Assembly (NCBI RefSeq): GCF_002354895.1
Contig: NZ_CP023439.1
Coordinates: 1,860,001-1,924,000 of the forward strand
Direction of reading: 5' to 3'
Origin: Thauera sp. K11
GTDB taxonomy: Bacteria > Pseudomonadota > Gammaproteobacteria > Burkholderiales > Rhodocyclaceae
DNA length: 64,000 nt
A program made the position numbers and the translations under genes. The notes under the pieces were generated by a model that saw only the letters and a list, made by a program, of their open reading frames with translations, searched no databases and had not been told where the DNA came from. Numbering within the stretch: the stretch's first letter is position 1; the number at the start of each line of letters is the position of its first letter. Below, in pieces: positions 52,638 through 63,568 of this stretch.

Positions 52638-54695
52638 ATGAGTCTTGCCCTCCGGACCGAGTCCGCCCCCGATACCGCGAGCCGCCCGGCGCCACTGCTC
52701 GAGGTGAGCGGCCTGCGCGTGGCGATCGACACGCCGCGCGGCACGATCCGGCCGGTGGATGGCGTGGACCTCATGCTGGCCGCCGGGGAAACCTTCGCGC
52801 TGCTGGGGGAATCCGGCTGCGGCAAATCGATGACGGCGCTCGCGCTCGCCCGGCTGCTGCCCGACGCCGGGCGTGTCGAGCACGGCGAGGTCAGGCTGGG
52901 CGGCACCGACCTGCTGCGCCTGCCCGAAGCGGCGATGCGCAAGGTGCGCGGCGGACGCATCGGCATGATCTTCCAGGAGCCAGGCACCAGCCTGAACCCG
53001 GTCATGACGGTCGGTGCGCAGATCGCCGAAGTGCTGCGCCATCACGGACAGGGCGACGGCAGGGCGGCGGCGATCGGGCTGCTCGAGGCGGTGGGCATCC
53101 CCGACCCGGCGCGCCGCCTGGACGACTATCCGTTCCAGTTTTCCGGTGGCATGAAGCAGCGCGTGATGATCGCGATGGCGCTCGCCGGCCGTCCCGAGCT
53201 GCTGATCGCGGACGAGCCGACCACCGCGCTCGACGTCACGATCCAGGCCCAGGTGCTGGACCTGCTCGCGGGCATCCAGGCCGAACGCGGCATGGGCCTG
53301 CTGCTGATCACGCACGATCTCGGCGTGGTGGCGCGCATGGCGCACAAGGTGGGCGTCATGTACGCGGGCGAGGTGGTGGAGACGGGGTCGCGCGACGCGT
53401 TCTTCGCCACGCCGCTGCATCCGTATTCGCGCAAGCTGTTCGCCGCGCTGCCGAGCGCTGCGCACCGCGGCAGCATGCTCGATGCCCCGCTCGGCAGCGT
53501 GCCGCCGCTCGATCACGCCTTTCCCGGCTGCCGTTTCGCGGAGCGCTGCCCGGCCGCCTTCGACCGCTGCGACGACGAGGCGCCCGGCTGGCACCGCGTG
53601 GGCGCCCAATCGGTGCGCTGCCACCTGTACGAGGCGGTGGCGATCCCCCGTCCGTTCGAACGCATCGCAATGGGGCAGGGCGGCGCGGCAGCCCCGCGGC
53701 AGGCGGCGCAGACCGTGCTCGAAGTGCGCGATCTCGCGGTCCATTTCCCGGTGCGCAAGGGTTTGCTGCGGCGCGTGGCCGGCCACGTGCGCGCGGTCGA
53801 TGGCGTCGGCTTTCGCCTCGCCGCGGGCCGTACGCTGGCGCTGGTGGGGGAGTCGGGGTGCGGCAAGACGACGGTGGGCAAGGCTTTGCTGCAACTCGTC
53901 GCCCCCACGGCAGGCAGCGTGCAGCTCGACGGCATCGAGATGGTCGGGCAGTCGGGAGAGGCGCTGCGAGGACTGCGGCGCGCGGTGCAGATGGTGTTCC
54001 AGGACCCGTTCGCCTCGCTCGATCCGCGCATGCGCGTGGGCGAGATCATCGAGGAAGGCATGGCCAGCCTCGGCGTGGAGCCCGATCCCGCCGCGCGCCG
54101 GCGCGCCGCCGACGTGCTGCTCGAACGCATCGGCCTGACGGCGGCGATGCGCTGGCGCTATCCGCACGAGTTTTCCGGCGGCCAGCGGCAGCGCATCGCG
54201 ATCGCCCGCGCCCTGGCGGTGTCGCCGCGCCTCATCGTCTGCGACGAGCCCACCAGCGCGCTGGACGTCTCGGTGCAGGCGCAACTGCTGAACCTGATGC
54301 GCGAACTGCAGCGCGAGCGCGGCCTGGCCTATCTTTTCATCACCCACAACCTGGCGGTGGTGGACTACCTCGCGGACGACGTCGCGGTGATGTACCTCGG
54401 CCGGGTGGTCGAGCAGGGCCCTGCCGAGCGCGTGCTGCGCTGCCCCACGCACCCCTACACGCGGATGCTGCTCGACGCGGTGCCCGAGATCGAGGCCGGC
54501 CGGCCGCGGACCGCAGCGCCGGACGCGCAGACACGCATTGCCGCCGACCTGCCTTCACCCCTGAATCCGCCCGCGGGCTGCCATTTCAATCCGCGCTGCC
54601 CGCGGGCGAGCGACATCTGCCGGCTGACCTATCCGTACGAGACCGAACTCGGCGGCGGGCACGCGGTGCGCTGCCACTGGCCGCAAAGGCAGTGA
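52638..54695 (+). CDS. Duplicated ABC ATPase, oligopeptide/dipeptide type (DppD-DppF fusion, YejF/GsiA-like)
   Basis: 685 residues containing two complete ATPase modules. Each has Walker [10 protein letters not shown] (about 58-65 and 410-417), a signature region ([34 protein letters not shown]) and Walker B ([25 protein letters not shown]). Each ends in the oligopeptide cysteine-rich C-terminal motif ([32 protein letters not shown]). It would power peptide uptake. No permease or binding protein is near, so partners must be encoded elsewhere. ATG 52638 is taken as start; the upstream ATG at 52611 overlaps the terminator U-tract. Confidence 0.92.
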   Translation: MSLALRTESAPDTASRPAPLLEVSGLRVAIDTPRGTIRPVDGVDLMLAAGETFALLGESGCGKSMTALALARLLPDAGRVEHGEVRLGGTDLLRLPEAAMRKVRGGRIGMIFQEPGTSLNPVMTVGAQIAEVLRHHGQGDGRAAAIGLLEAVGIPDPARRLDDYPFQFSGGMKQRVMIAMALAGRPELLIADEPTTALDVTIQAQVLDLLAGIQAERGMGLLLITHDLGVVARMAHKVGVMYAGEVVETGSRDAFFATPLHPYSRKLFAALPSAAHRGSMLDAPLGSVPPLDHAFPGCRFAERCPAAFDRCDDEAPGWHRVGAQSVRCHLYEAVAIPRPFERIAMGQGGAAAPRQAAQTVLEVRDLAVHFPVRKGLLRRVAGHVRAVDGVGFRLAAGRTLALVGESGCGKTTVGKALLQLVAPTAGSVQLDGIEMVGQSGEALRGLRRAVQMVFQDPFASLDPRMRVGEIIEEGMASLGVEPDPAARRRAADVLLERIGLTAAMRWRYPHEFSGGQRQRIAIARALAVSPRLIVCDEPTSALDVSVQAQLLNLMRELQRERGLAYLFITHNLAVVDYLADDVAVMYLGRVVEQGPAERVLRCPTHPYTRMLLDAVPEIEAGRPRTAAPDAQTRIAADLPSPLNPPAGCHFNPRCPRASDICRLTYPYETELGGGHAVRCHWPQRQ

Positions 54696-54732
54696 CGGAG
54701 CGCCCCGTCACCTAACGCCTTGCCGCACCTTG

Positions 54733-56346
54733 CTAGCGGGCTGGCCTGGCGGGCTTGCCCTTCGTGGCGGCAGGGGTGGCCTTGCCCTTCGCCGGGGCGC
54801 TTCCCGTACGCGAGGCGGCGTCGTTCCTGGCTGCCGGCCTCGGGGCGCCTGCTTTCGGCGCCGCGGCCCGGGTGCCGCTTGCCTTCTTCGCACCGCTGCC
54901 GGATCGCTCTACCCGGCTGCCGGCCGGCTTGCGCCCGGCTGCCTGCCGGTCCTGGGCCTTGTTCGCCGCCTTGCCGGCCCGGGCGCCGCGGCCCGGCTTG
55001 CCCGCTTCGATGCGAGTCGTGGTGCGCGCCGACGACAGGCCGATGGGCGAAGCCTTCGACGCGTTGAAGCGCAGTTGCGGATCGCGCCCGCTGGAACCGC
55101 CCGATTCCGCGGCGCTGCCGAGCTTCAGGCCCTGCTGCCGCACCGCTGCGCCGGCGAAGGGCAGCAGGCGGCTGGCCTCGAGGGCGCCCGCCGGATCGAT
55201 GCCGTCCGGGACCAGCAAGGCATGGCCCGCGCCGACGCCGCCCTGGGAACCGAGCCCGTTGAGCTGGCGCAACTGCGCCACCGTCAGGCCGTACTGCTCG
55301 GCGATCGCATCCAGCCTCTCGCCGGGCTCGACCGTGTGCGTGCGCCACGCCGAGCCGCTGCGCAGCGTTTCGGCCAGGCGCGCCTCGAAGCGGCTGGCGC
55401 GGTCGGCGGGCACGACGAAGGTGTGGCCCGGCGTCGTGATGGCGGGGCGGTTGAAGCCCGGATTGAGCGCCAGGAACTCGTCCAGCGGCATGTCGGCGTG
55501 GCGCGCGGCGGTGCCCAGATCGATGCCGGGAGGCGCGTCGACGGTCACGAACTGCATCTCGTTGGCGACGTAGGGCAGTTCGATGTGGAACAGTTCCGGC
55601 TGGCTGACGATGTTCTTGATGGCCTGCAGCTTGGGGACGTAGTTGCGGGTTTCGTCCGGCATGCGCAGATGCTGGTATTCGGCCGGCCTGCCGTCGTCGA
55701 TGTTGCGCTGAAGGGCGCGCTTCACCGCGCCTTCGCCCCAGTTGTAGGACGCCAGCGCGAGATGCCAGTCGCCGTGCATCTCGTAGATGGTCTGCAGGTA
55801 GTCCAGGGCGGCGTTCGTGGAGGTGATGACGTTGCGCCGCTCGTCCACCCAGTGGTCCTGGGTCAGGTTGTAGTGCTTGCCGGTGGACGGGATGAACTGC
55901 CACAGGCCGGAAGCGTGCGCGCGCGAATACGCCAGCGGGTTGTAGCTGCTCTCCACCATCGGCAGCAGTGCGAGTTCGGTCGGCATGCCGCGCCGTTCGA
56001 GTTCGTCGACAATGTAGTAGAGGTAGCGGCCGCCACGCGCGAAGACCTGCTTCAGGAAGGCCGGACGGTTCAGGTAGAAGAGCTGCTGTTCGGCGACCAG
56101 CGGGCTGTCGAGATCCGGCATGCCGAAGCCGCGGCGGATGCGGTCCCAGATGTCGTTGGCGTCCCGGGTCAGATCCAGCGTCAGCACCCGCGGTGCGGGG
56201 GTGTTCGCAAGCGCATCGGCCGGGGCGGGGGCCGCATCGCCGTCCGCGGCCTCGCGCGCGGATGCGGGCGAGGCGTGGATGATCGCGGCGAGCGCGAAGG
56301 ACAGGAGCAGCGCCGCGAAACGCCGCAGGGTGGAGCGTCTAGCCAT
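54733..56346 (-). CDS. mltD: Membrane-bound lytic murein transglycosylase D-like
   Basis: 537 residues from ATG 56346. A signal peptide ([21 protein letters not shown]) directs export. The lysozyme-like SLT domain has the catalytic glutamate in [16 protein letters not shown] and the segments [15 protein letters not shown] and [15 protein letters not shown]. One LysM repeat follows near 350-390 ([20 protein letters not shown]). The last ~93 residues are a basic Ala/Lys/Arg/Pro-rich tail, unusual for MltD. E. coli MltD is a lipoprotein with two LysM repeats; this one lacks a lipobox and shows one clear LysM. It cleaves peptidoglycan glycan strands. Confidence 0.88.
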   Translation of the reverse strand: MARRSTLRRFAALLLSFALAAIIHASPASAREAADGDAAPAPADALANTPAPRVLTLDLTRDANDIWDRIRRGFGMPDLDSPLVAEQQLFYLNRPAFLKQVFARGGRYLYYIVDELERRGMPTELALLPMVESSYNPLAYSRAHASGLWQFIPSTGKHYNLTQDHWVDERRNVITSTNAALDYLQTIYEMHGDWHLALASYNWGEGAVKRALQRNIDDGRPAEYQHLRMPDETRNYVPKLQAIKNIVSQPELFHIELPYVANEMQFVTVDAPPGIDLGTAARHADMPLDEFLALNPGFNRPAITTPGHTFVVPADRASRFEARLAETLRSGSAWRTHTVEPGERLDAIAEQYGLTVAQLRQLNGLGSQGGVGAGHALLVPDGIDPAGALEASRLLPFAGAAVRQQGLKLGSAAESGGSSGRDPQLRFNASKASPIGLSSARTTTRIEAGKPGRGARAGKAANKAQDRQAAGRKPAGSRVERSGSGAKKASGTRAAAPKAGAPRPAARNDAASRTGSAPAKGKATPAATKGKPARPAR

Positions 56347-56426
56347 GGACGGAAGTCCGCTGGAGCCTGGCGGGAAAGCGCGCAAGTCTAGCCAGCGGGT
56401 CCGGGGGCGTCAAAAGAAAATTGTCC

Positions 56427-57200
56427 TCAGAACACGTCCTTCCAGGCGCGCAGCGCCGCCAGGCAGGAGACCGCGTCCGCCGGGCGGCTTCCGCCATGGG
56501 CGGCCACGGCCTCGATCACGCCGGGCTCGGTGCAGCGCAGGAAGGGATTGACGGCCTTCTCGGTGCCGATGGTGCTCGGCAGCGTCGGTTCGCCGGCCGC
56601 GCGCAGCCGTTCGCAGCGCGCCGCATAGGCGTCGCGCTGCCCGTTGACCGGCTCGGCCACGCGCGAGAAGGCGAGGTTGGAAAGCGTGTATTCGTGCGTG
56701 CAATAGACGCGGGTCGCATCCGGCAGCGCACCGAACTTCGCCAGCGAAGCCGCCATCTGCGCCGGCGTGCCCTCGAAGAGGCGTCCGCAGCCGGCCGAGA
56801 ACATCGTGTCGCCGCAGAACAGGCTGCCGGGAGCGGGCGCCGCCGCATGGTAGGCCACGTGCCCCGCGGTGTGCCCGGGAACGTCGAGCACCGTCAGCGC
56901 GAGGCCGAGCTGCTCGATCACGACCACGTCGCCTTCGGCAACCGGGTGATCGACGCCGGCGATGGGCTCCCGCGCCGGCCCGAACACGGGCACTCCGTGG
57001 CGCGCGAGCAGCGCCTGCAGGCCGCCGACGTGGTCGGGATGATGGTGCGTGACCAGCACCGCGGCGAGCGCGAGACCGTGCCTGGCGAGGAAATCCTCGA
57101 CCGGCCCGGCATCGCCCGGATCGACGGCCACGGCGTGGCGGCCGTCGTGCAGGAGCCAGATGTAGTTATCGCGAAAGGCGGGAAGGGGGATAATGTCCAT
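56427..57200 (-). CDS. gloB: Hydroxyacylglutathione hydrolase (glyoxalase II)
   Basis: A 257-residue metallo-beta-lactamase fold enzyme that hydrolyses S-lactoylglutathione to lactate and glutathione. The metal motif [10 protein letters not shown] lies at 51-60, preceded by [14 protein letters not shown], the usual GloB opening. [11 protein letters not shown] and [17 protein letters not shown] complete the site, and [16 protein letters not shown] binds glutathione. The start at 57200 is preferred over the in-frame ATG at 57230, which overlaps the divergent methyltransferase start. Confidence 0.94.
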   Translation of the reverse strand: MDIIPLPAFRDNYIWLLHDGRHAVAVDPGDAGPVEDFLARHGLALAAVLVTHHHPDHVGGLQALLARHGVPVFGPAREPIAGVDHPVAEGDVVVIEQLGLALTVLDVPGHTAGHVAYHAAAPAPGSLFCGDTMFSAGCGRLFEGTPAQMAASLAKFGALPDATRVYCTHEYTLSNLAFSRVAEPVNGQRDAYAARCERLRAAGEPTLPSTIGTEKAVNPFLRCTEPGVIEAVAAHGGSRPADAVSCLAALRAWKDVF

Positions 57201-57228
57201 CCCCCGGATTCTGAGTTCTTGCCCGAGC

Positions 57229-57966
57229 ATGTCAATCCCCGGCCTGTCGGAATGGCTGCAGACACCGCAGGGCCTGTACCTGCTCGAGTGGGAACATGCC
57301 GCCTTCGACCAGATGGTGGCGGACGTGTTCGGCTACTACGCGCTGCAGATCGGCATGACGGAACTCGATTTCCTGCGCACCAACCGGATGCCGTTCCGCT
57401 TCCGTTGTGCGGCGTCCGGCCCGGGCGAGGTGCTGGCGAACGAGTTCGAGCTGCCGTTCGCCGGCACGAGCCTCGACCTGGTGCTGCTGCCGCACGTCCT
57501 GGAATTCTCGCGCCAGCCCCACCAGGTGCTGCGCGAGGTCGAGCGCGTGCTGGTGCCGGAGGGCAGCGTCATCATCTCCGGCTTCAATCCGCTGAGCCTG
57601 TGGGGCGTGCGGTGGGTCGGCGCGCGCGGCGGCGGCAACTTTCCGTGGACGGGGCAGTACCGCACGGCGATGCGCATCAAGGACTGGCTCACGCTGCTCG
57701 GCTTCGAGGTGCAGGCGGGACGGTTCGGCTGCTACGTGCCGGCAGTCGGTTCGGCGAAATGGCTCGACCGCTGGCAGGTGCTGGACTACGCCGGCAGGCG
57801 CTGGTGGCCGGTATGCGGGGCGGCCTACATGCTGCATGGGGTCAAGCGGGTGCAGGGCATGCGGCTGATCACGCCGAAGTGGCGCGACGAGCGGCGCTCG
57901 GCCAAGAGACTGTCGCCGGTTGCGCAACGCAATGGCGGCGGGAAAATCACGAAAAGCGAAGATTGA
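57229..57966 (+). CDS. SAM-dependent methyltransferase-like protein
   Basis: 245 residues. It opens [20 protein letters not shown] and has [19 protein letters not shown] with [20 protein letters not shown], a class I methyltransferase core. The glycine-rich motif I is weak. It is the conserved gene divergent from gloB and upstream of rnhA in many proteobacteria; its substrate is not known. The start at 57229 leaves 28 bases to gloB. The stop overlaps the rnhA start by one base. Confidence 0.8.
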   Translation: MSIPGLSEWLQTPQGLYLLEWEHAAFDQMVADVFGYYALQIGMTELDFLRTNRMPFRFRCAASGPGEVLANEFELPFAGTSLDLVLLPHVLEFSRQPHQVLREVERVLVPEGSVIISGFNPLSLWGVRWVGARGGGNFPWTGQYRTAMRIKDWLTLLGFEVQAGRFGCYVPAVGSAKWLDRWQVLDYAGRRWWPVCGAAYMLHGVKRVQGMRLITPKWRDERRSAKRLSPVAQRNGGGKITKSED

Positions 57967-58424
57967 TGGAAGAAGTCGATATCTATACGGACGGTGCATG
58001 CAGCGGCAATCCGGGCCCCGGCGGCTGGGGCGCGATCCTGCGGGCGGGCGGGCACGAGAAGGAACTCTGGGGCGGCGAGCCGGCGACGACGAACAACCGC
58101 ATGGAACTGCTGGCGGTGATCCGCGCGCTCGATGCGCTGAAGCGGCCGGTGATGGCGCGGGTGCACACCGACAGCCAGTACGTGCAGAAGGGTATCTCGG
58201 AGTGGATACACAACTGGAAGGCGCGCGGCTGGAAGACGGCGTCGAAGGAGCCGGTGAAGAATGCCGACCTGTGGCGCGAACTCGACGAGGCCGCCTCGCG
58301 GCACCAGGTGAAGTGGCTGTGGGTGCGGGGCCATGCCGGACACCCGGAAAACGAACGCGCCGACGCGCTGGCACGCCGCGGCGCCCAGGCCGCGCGCGCA
58401 TCGGGCAGCGTGGTGCAGGGCTGA
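57966..58424 (+). CDS. rnhA: Ribonuclease HI
   Basis: A 152-residue enzyme that degrades the RNA of RNA-DNA hybrids. Catalytic acids are D9 ([16 protein letters not shown]), E47 (NNRMELLA) and D69 (HTDSQYV), with the last aspartate in [14 protein letters not shown]. The basic handle region [13 protein letters not shown] is present. The ATG at 57966 shares a base with the preceding TGA. dnaQ follows 49 bases later. Confidence 0.96.
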   Translation: MEEVDIYTDGACSGNPGPGGWGAILRAGGHEKELWGGEPATTNNRMELLAVIRALDALKRPVMARVHTDSQYVQKGISEWIHNWKARGWKTASKEPVKNADLWRELDEAASRHQVKWLWVRGHAGHPENERADALARRGAQAARASGSVVQG

Positions 58425-58473
58425 GCCCGGCACGCGCATCCCGCGGACAACGACGGACGAACCAGGACAGCAA

Positions 58474-59196
58474 ATGCGACAAATCGTACTCGACACCGAA
58501 ACCACCGGCCTCGACTGGCGCAACGGCGACCGCGTGATCGAGATCGGCTGCGTCGAACTGATGAACCGCAGCCTCACCGGGCGGCATTACCACGTGTTCA
58601 TCAACCCCGGACGCGGCATCGATGCGGAAGCGGTGGCGGTGCACGGCATCACCGAGGAGTTCCTCGCCGACAAGCCGAAGTTCGGCGAGATCGCGGTGGG
58701 GTTCGAGGACTTCGTGCGCGACGCCGAGTTGATCATCCACAACGCGAGCTTCGACGTCGGCTTCCTCGACTACGAACTCGATCTGCTCGGCCGGTCCAAG
58801 CTCGGCCAGCTCTGCGCCGGCGTCATCGACACGCTGAGGATGGCCAAGGAGCAGAATCCGGGCAAGAAAGCCTCGCTGGATGCGCTGTGCGATCGCTACG
58901 AGATCGACAACGCCCACCGCACGCTGCACGGCGCACTGCTCGACGCCGAACTGCTCGCCGAGGTCTACCTGGCGATGACGCGCGGCCAGGAGAGCCTGAT
59001 CATGGCGCTCGAGGACGAAGATGCGAGGGGCGACGCGGACGTTGCCGGCGGGCTGATCGAACGCCGGCCGCAGAAAGTGCTGCGCGCGAGCGAAACCGAA
59101 CTCGCCGCGCATCACGACGTGCTGGCCGGGATCGCGAAGGCGAACAAGGGCCTGTGCCTGTGGCTGCCGCCGGAGCAGGAAAGCACGGCGGCGTGA
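58474..59196 (+). CDS. dnaQ: DNA polymerase III epsilon subunit (3'-5' proofreading exonuclease)
   Basis: 240 residues. Exo I is IVLDTETTGLDW with D7 and E9, Exo II is IIHNASFDVGFLDYEL, and Exo III is HRTLHGALLDAELLAEVYL with the catalytic His and Asp. The C-terminal segment after about 180 carries the polymerase-binding region. CCAGGACAG precedes the ATG at 58474. The rnhA-dnaQ order is the common proteobacterial one. Confidence 0.95.
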   Translation: MRQIVLDTETTGLDWRNGDRVIEIGCVELMNRSLTGRHYHVFINPGRGIDAEAVAVHGITEEFLADKPKFGEIAVGFEDFVRDAELIIHNASFDVGFLDYELDLLGRSKLGQLCAGVIDTLRMAKEQNPGKKASLDALCDRYEIDNAHRTLHGALLDAELLAEVYLAMTRGQESLIMALEDEDARGDADVAGGLIERRPQKVLRASETELAAHHDVLAGIAKANKGLCLWLPPEQESTAA

Positions 59197-59229
59197 CGCG
59201 GGAACGCCTGCCCGAACGCCCGGCCGTCG

Positions 59230-60012
59230 TCAGAGCGTCAGCACGCCGCCCGGCAGGGTGCCGGCCTGTTCGAGCCGGGTGACGGTCGGCAGCAGGTCCA
59301 GGCCGGAGGCGGCCTTCAGCGCGGCAGCCCGCCGGCGCAGTTCGGGGATGTCGCGTTCGACGGGTTCGCCGTCCGCGCAGAAGGCGACGACGTTGCCGCT
59401 GTCGCAGGAGGGGAAGGCCAGCACGCGATCGTCGAAGGCGGTGATCATGCGCTCCAGGCTGGCCTTGTAGCCCCGCGAGCGGCCGAACAGGTTCACCGCG
59501 ATCAGGCCCTGCGCCGTCAGCCGGGTGCGCAAAGCCTGGTAGAAGGGCAGCGTGTCGAGGGCACCGGCGCGCGCATTGCGGTCGAAGCCATCCACCAGCA
59601 CGTAGTCGAAACGCCGCTCGCGCTCGAGCACGTATTGCGCGCCGCAGCCGACATGGATCGAAAAGCGGCCGTCCTCCGGCGGCAGCCGGAAGAACTGGCG
59701 CGCGGCGGCCACCACCGAGGGCTCGATCTCGACCACCTGGATGCGTGCCTGCGGGCAGTGGCGGTAGACGAACTTCGCCAGCGAGGCGGCGCCGAGGCCG
59801 ATGATCAGCACCTTCCGCGGCCACTGGCCGGCATCCTGCGCGGGGTTTTCGTGCAGCCCGTCGCGCAGCAGCAGGCCGGCCATCATCTCGCGGGTGTAGG
59901 CGAGTTCCAGCGCATTGGGCTTGCGGATGCGCATCGCGCCCTGCACCCAGTCGGAGCCGAAGTGCAGGTAGCGGACACCGGCCGCTTCCGAAATGTCGAT
60001 CGGGATGCCCAT
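59230..60012 (-). CDS. Spermidine synthase-like methyltransferase-fold protein
   Basis: 260 residues from ATG 60012 (MGIPIDISEAAGVRYLHFGS). The nucleotide-binding region VLIIGLGAASLAKFVYRHCP, the acidic turn VVEIEPSVVAAARQFF and DYVLVDGFDRNARAG follow the spermidine-synthase fold. The catalytic pattern of true polyamine synthases is incomplete, so the substrate is uncertain. It lies 11 bases downstream of mutS on the same strand. The longer open frame upstream overlaps mutS and is discarded. Confidence 0.8.
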   Translation of the reverse strand: MGIPIDISEAAGVRYLHFGSDWVQGAMRIRKPNALELAYTREMMAGLLLRDGLHENPAQDAGQWPRKVLIIGLGAASLAKFVYRHCPQARIQVVEIEPSVVAAARQFFRLPPEDGRFSIHVGCGAQYVLERERRFDYVLVDGFDRNARAGALDTLPFYQALRTRLTAQGLIAVNLFGRSRGYKASLERMITAFDDRVLAFPSCDSGNVVAFCADGEPVERDIPELRRRAAALKAASGLDLLPTVTRLEQAGTLPGGVLTL

Positions 60013-60023
60013 GACCGGTACGC

Positions 60024-62624
60024 TCAGCCTGCGAGGCGCTTCAGGCTGTAGAGGCGCTCGAGCGCCTCGCGCGGGGTGAGCGCGTCGGGGTCGATGTCGG
60101 CGAGCGCGGTCAGCACCGGATGCGACAGCGGCCCGGCCTCGGGTTCGGGCAGCAGCGCGAACAGGTCGGCCTGCGGACCGGCGCCGATCTCGCGGTTCTC
60201 CAGCGCGCGCAGCCTGCGCTTGGCATCGCGGATCACCGGCGCCGGAATGCCCGCCAGCGCGGCGACCTCGATACCGTAGCTCTGGCTCGCCGGCCCTTCT
60301 TCCAGTGCATGCAGGAAGACGATGCGGTGGCCGTGCTCGACCGCGTCCAGATGCACGTTGGCGCATTCCGGGTAATCCGCGTTCAGGCGCGTCAGCTCGA
60401 AATAGTGGGTCGCGAACAGCGTCAGGCTGCGGTTCTTCTCGAGCAGTTGCCGGGCGATCGCGAAGGCCAGCGCGAGACCGTCGAAGGTGGAGGTGCCGCG
60501 GCCGATCTCGTCCATCAGCACCAGGCTGTGCTCGGTGGCGCCGTGCAGGATGGCGGCGGCTTCCGTCATCTCGACCATGAAGGTCGAACGCCCCGAGGCG
60601 AGATCGTCCGAGGCGCCGATGCGGGTGAAGATCGCATCCAGCGGGCCGATCCCGGCAGCGTCGGCCGGCACGAAGCTGCCGACGTGCGCCAGCAGGCAGA
60701 TCAGCGCCACCTGGCGCATGAAGGTGGATTTGCCGCCCATGTTGGGGCCGGTGATCATCAGCATGCGCCGCGTGGCGGCAAGGCGCGCGTCGTTGCGGAT
60801 GAAGTTCTCGACCTGGCGCTCGACCACCGGGTGGCGGCCGCCGTCGATGCGGATGCCGGGCTGCTCGCCGAATGAGGGGCGCACGTAGCCGCAGCGCAGC
60901 GCGGCCTCGGCGAAGGCGGCGAGGCCGTCGAGCGTGGCGAGCGCGCGGGCGATGCGCTGGAGGGCCGGGATGTGGCCGGCAAGCTCGTCGAGGATGCCGT
61001 CGTACAGCAGCTTCTCGCGCGCCAGCGCGCGCTCGCTGGCCGACAGCGCCTTGTCCTCGAAGCTCTTCAGTTCGGGCGTGATGTAGCGCTCTGCGTTCTT
61101 CAGCGTCTGGCGCCGGCGGTAGTCGTCCGGCACCTTGTCGGCGTTGGCGCGGCTGACCTCGATGTAGAAGCCATGCACCTTGTTGAATTCGACCTTGAGG
61201 CTGGCGATGCCGGTGCGTTCGCGCTCGCGCGCTTCCAGCGCCAGCAGGAATTCGCCGCAGTTGTTCTGGATGCCGCGCAGTTCGTCGAGTTCGGCATCGT
61301 AGCCGGGGGCGATCACGCCGCCGTCGCGGATCATGGCCGCCGGCTCGGGCGCGATGGCCGCCTGCAGGAGGCCGAGCGCCTCCGGTGCAATGATCAGCGC
61401 GCGCGCAAGCTCGACGCTCAGCGCGGCATTGGCGCCACGCAGGGCGTGGCCGAGTTCCGGCAGGCGCACGAGGCTCTCGCGCAGGGCCGACAGGTCGCGC
61501 GGGCGCGCGCTGCGCAAGGCGATGCGCGCGGTGATGCGGTCGACGTCGGCGACGCCGCGCAGCGCGGCACGCACCGCCGCGGCGACGCTTCCGTCGCCGT
61601 CGCCGACGAGTTCGGCCACCGCCTCGTGGCGCGCCGCCGGCACGGCGCGATCGCGCAGCGGGTGATGCAGCGCGTGGCGCAGCCAGCGCGAGCCCATGCT
61701 GGTGACGCAGGTATCGAGCAGCGACAGCAGGGTGGGAGCCGGTTCGCCGCGCAGGGTTTCTGTGAGTTCGAGGTTGCGGCGGGTGGCGGCGTCCAGACGC
61801 AGGTATTCGGATTCGCGTTCGACGACGAGGCCGGTGACGTGGGCGAGGCTTTGCTGCTGGGTGGCGCGGGCGTACTCGTAGAGGGCCGCGGCGGCGCCGA
61901 GCGCCACCGGCAGGCCCTCGACGCCGAAGCCGGCGAGGTCGCGCGTGCCGAAATGCCCGGTCAGCAGGCGCGTACCGGTGTCGGCATCGAACTGCCAGTC
62001 GGCGAGGCGCCGCAGGGCGGGCGACAGCGTCTCGATGAGAGGCAGGGACAGGCCGTCGGGCACCAGCACCTCGGCCGGGCGCAGGCGTTCGAACTGGGCC
62101 TGCAGCGCCTCGGCCGGGCATTCCATCAGCCGCAGGTCGCCGTTGGCGAGGTTCAGCCACGCCAGCCCGAGCGTGCCGCGATGCAGGCTGGCGGCAAGCA
62201 GCAGGGCGTCGCGGCGCTCGTCGAGCAGCGCCGCGTCGGTCAGCGTGCCCGGCGTGACGATGCGGCTGACCGCTCGCTCCATCGGCCCCTTGGTGGCACC
62301 GGGTTCGCCGACCTGCTCGGCGATCACCACCGATTCACCCAGCTTGACCAGCCTCGCCAGGTACTGCTCCACGGCATGGAAGGGCACGCCCGCCATGCGG
62401 ATCGGCTCGCCGTTGGACTGGCCGCGGGTGGTCAGCGTGATGTCGAGCAGGCGGGCCGCCTTCTCGGCGTCCTCGAAGAAGAGTTCGTAGAAGTCGCCCA
62501 TGCGGTAGAACAGCAGCGTGTCGGGGTGCTGAGCCTTCAGGCTCAGGTACTGCTGCATCATGGGGGTGTGCCCGTCCAGCGCGCGCGCAGGCGCGGCCGA
62601 CGGGCTGGCGGCTTGTCTGTTCAT
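60024..62624 (-). CDS. mutS: DNA mismatch repair protein MutS
   Basis: An 866-residue mismatch-recognition ATPase. The N-terminal mismatch-binding domain has [20 protein letters not shown] followed by [12 protein letters not shown], where the Phe-x-Glu wedge is FYE. The ATPase domain has Walker [10 protein letters not shown] at 626-634, and [20 protein letters not shown] covers Walker B and the signature. The C-terminal helix-turn-helix ends the protein near LSVPV-like sequence of the next frame. Length is typical. It starts 21 bases downstream of the suhB stop. Confidence 0.97.
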   Translation of the reverse strand: MNRQAASPSAAPARALDGHTPMMQQYLSLKAQHPDTLLFYRMGDFYELFFEDAEKAARLLDITLTTRGQSNGEPIRMAGVPFHAVEQYLARLVKLGESVVIAEQVGEPGATKGPMERAVSRIVTPGTLTDAALLDERRDALLLAASLHRGTLGLAWLNLANGDLRLMECPAEALQAQFERLRPAEVLVPDGLSLPLIETLSPALRRLADWQFDADTGTRLLTGHFGTRDLAGFGVEGLPVALGAAAALYEYARATQQQSLAHVTGLVVERESEYLRLDAATRRNLELTETLRGEPAPTLLSLLDTCVTSMGSRWLRHALHHPLRDRAVPAARHEAVAELVGDGDGSVAAAVRAALRGVADVDRITARIALRSARPRDLSALRESLVRLPELGHALRGANAALSVELARALIIAPEALGLLQAAIAPEPAAMIRDGGVIAPGYDAELDELRGIQNNCGEFLLALEARERERTGIASLKVEFNKVHGFYIEVSRANADKVPDDYRRRQTLKNAERYITPELKSFEDKALSASERALAREKLLYDGILDELAGHIPALQRIARALATLDGLAAFAEAALRCGYVRPSFGEQPGIRIDGGRHPVVERQVENFIRNDARLAATRRMLMITGPNMGGKSTFMRQVALICLLAHVGSFVPADAAGIGPLDAIFTRIGASDDLASGRSTFMVEMTEAAAILHGATEHSLVLMDEIGRGTSTFDGLALAFAIARQLLEKNRSLTLFATHYFELTRLNADYPECANVHLDAVEHGHRIVFLHALEEGPASQSYGIEVAALAGIPAPVIRDAKRRLRALENREIGAGPQADLFALLPEPEAGPLSHPVLTALADIDPDALTPREALERLYSLKRLAG

Positions 62625-62645
62625 CGACGATCCGGAAGCGCCGCC

Positions 62646-63446
62646 TCAAGCCTGCATGTTGGCCGGGCGGTAGGACTGGATGATGGGCAGGATCTGGCCG
62701 AAGATCTTGGGCGAGCCGGCGACCACGTTGCCGGTGGCCATGAAGTTGCCTTCGCCCGACAGGTCGGACACCAGGCCCCCGGCTTCCTGAATCAGCAGCG
62801 CGCCGGCCGCCATGTCCCACGGCGACAGGCCCATCTCCCAGAAACCGTCGAGGCGGCCCGCGGCGACGTAGGCGAGGTCCAGCGCCGCCGCGCCCGGACG
62901 GCGGATGCCGGCGGTCTTCTGCGTCAGTTCCCTGAACATCGCCAGGTAGGCGTCGACGTTGTCGAACTGGCGGAAGGGGAAGCCGGTGCCGAGCAGGGAT
63001 TCGTTGAGCCGCGTGCGGCGCGACACGCGGATGCGGCGGTCGTTCAGGAAGGCACCGCCGCCGCGGCTGGCGGTGAACAGTTCGTTGGCGACCGGATCGT
63101 AGACGACCGCGTGTTCGAGCACGCCGTTCTTCGTCTGCGCGATCGAGACCGCGTACTGCGGAAAGCCGTGGATGAAGTTGGTGGTGCCGTCCAGCGGATC
63201 GATGATCCAGTTGAACTCGCTGTCCGGCCCGGACTCGCCGGACTCCTCTGCTAGAATCCCGTGCCCCGGGAAGGCGTCGCGCAGGACTTCGATGATCGCC
63301 TTCTCCGCCGCATGGTCCACCTCGGTCACGAAATCGTTCGGCGACTTCGACTGCACGCTGAGCAGGTCGAGCTGGGTGGAGGCGCGGTTGATGACGGTGG
63401 CTGCGCGGCGCGCGGCCTTGATGGCGATGTTCAGGGTGGGATGCAT
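62646..63446 (-). CDS. suhB: Inositol-1-monophosphatase family protein SuhB
   Basis: A 266-residue Mg-dependent phosphatase, in E. coli also a factor in rRNA transcription complexes. Metal-binding motifs are [24 protein letters not shown] and [18 protein letters not shown]. It opens [20 protein letters not shown], the usual SuhB start. It is divergent from trmJ, 122 bases apart, which is also conserved in proteobacteria. Confidence 0.95.
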   Translation of the reverse strand: MHPTLNIAIKAARRAATVINRASTQLDLLSVQSKSPNDFVTEVDHAAEKAIIEVLRDAFPGHGILAEESGESGPDSEFNWIIDPLDGTTNFIHGFPQYAVSIAQTKNGVLEHAVVYDPVANELFTASRGGGAFLNDRRIRVSRRTRLNESLLGTGFPFRQFDNVDAYLAMFRELTQKTAGIRRPGAAALDLAYVAAGRLDGFWEMGLSPWDMAAGALLIQEAGGLVSDLSGEGNFMATGNVVAGSPKIFGQILPIIQSYRPANMQA

Positions 63447-63568
63447 GCGGTGCGGTCTCGGTTGAAGAAGCGGGGCGGCGGGACCGATGCGTCTTCGCGG
63501 GCAACGAAGGTCGCAACGAAGGTCGCCGAAGCCGTCCGGCGAAATGCTGAAAAACGTTGGATTTTAAT

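Noticed and set aside
59230..62160. 976-codon minus-strand frame containing the spermidine synthase-like protein
   Set aside because: Its first two thirds are a shadow of mutS; only the part from 60012 is coding.
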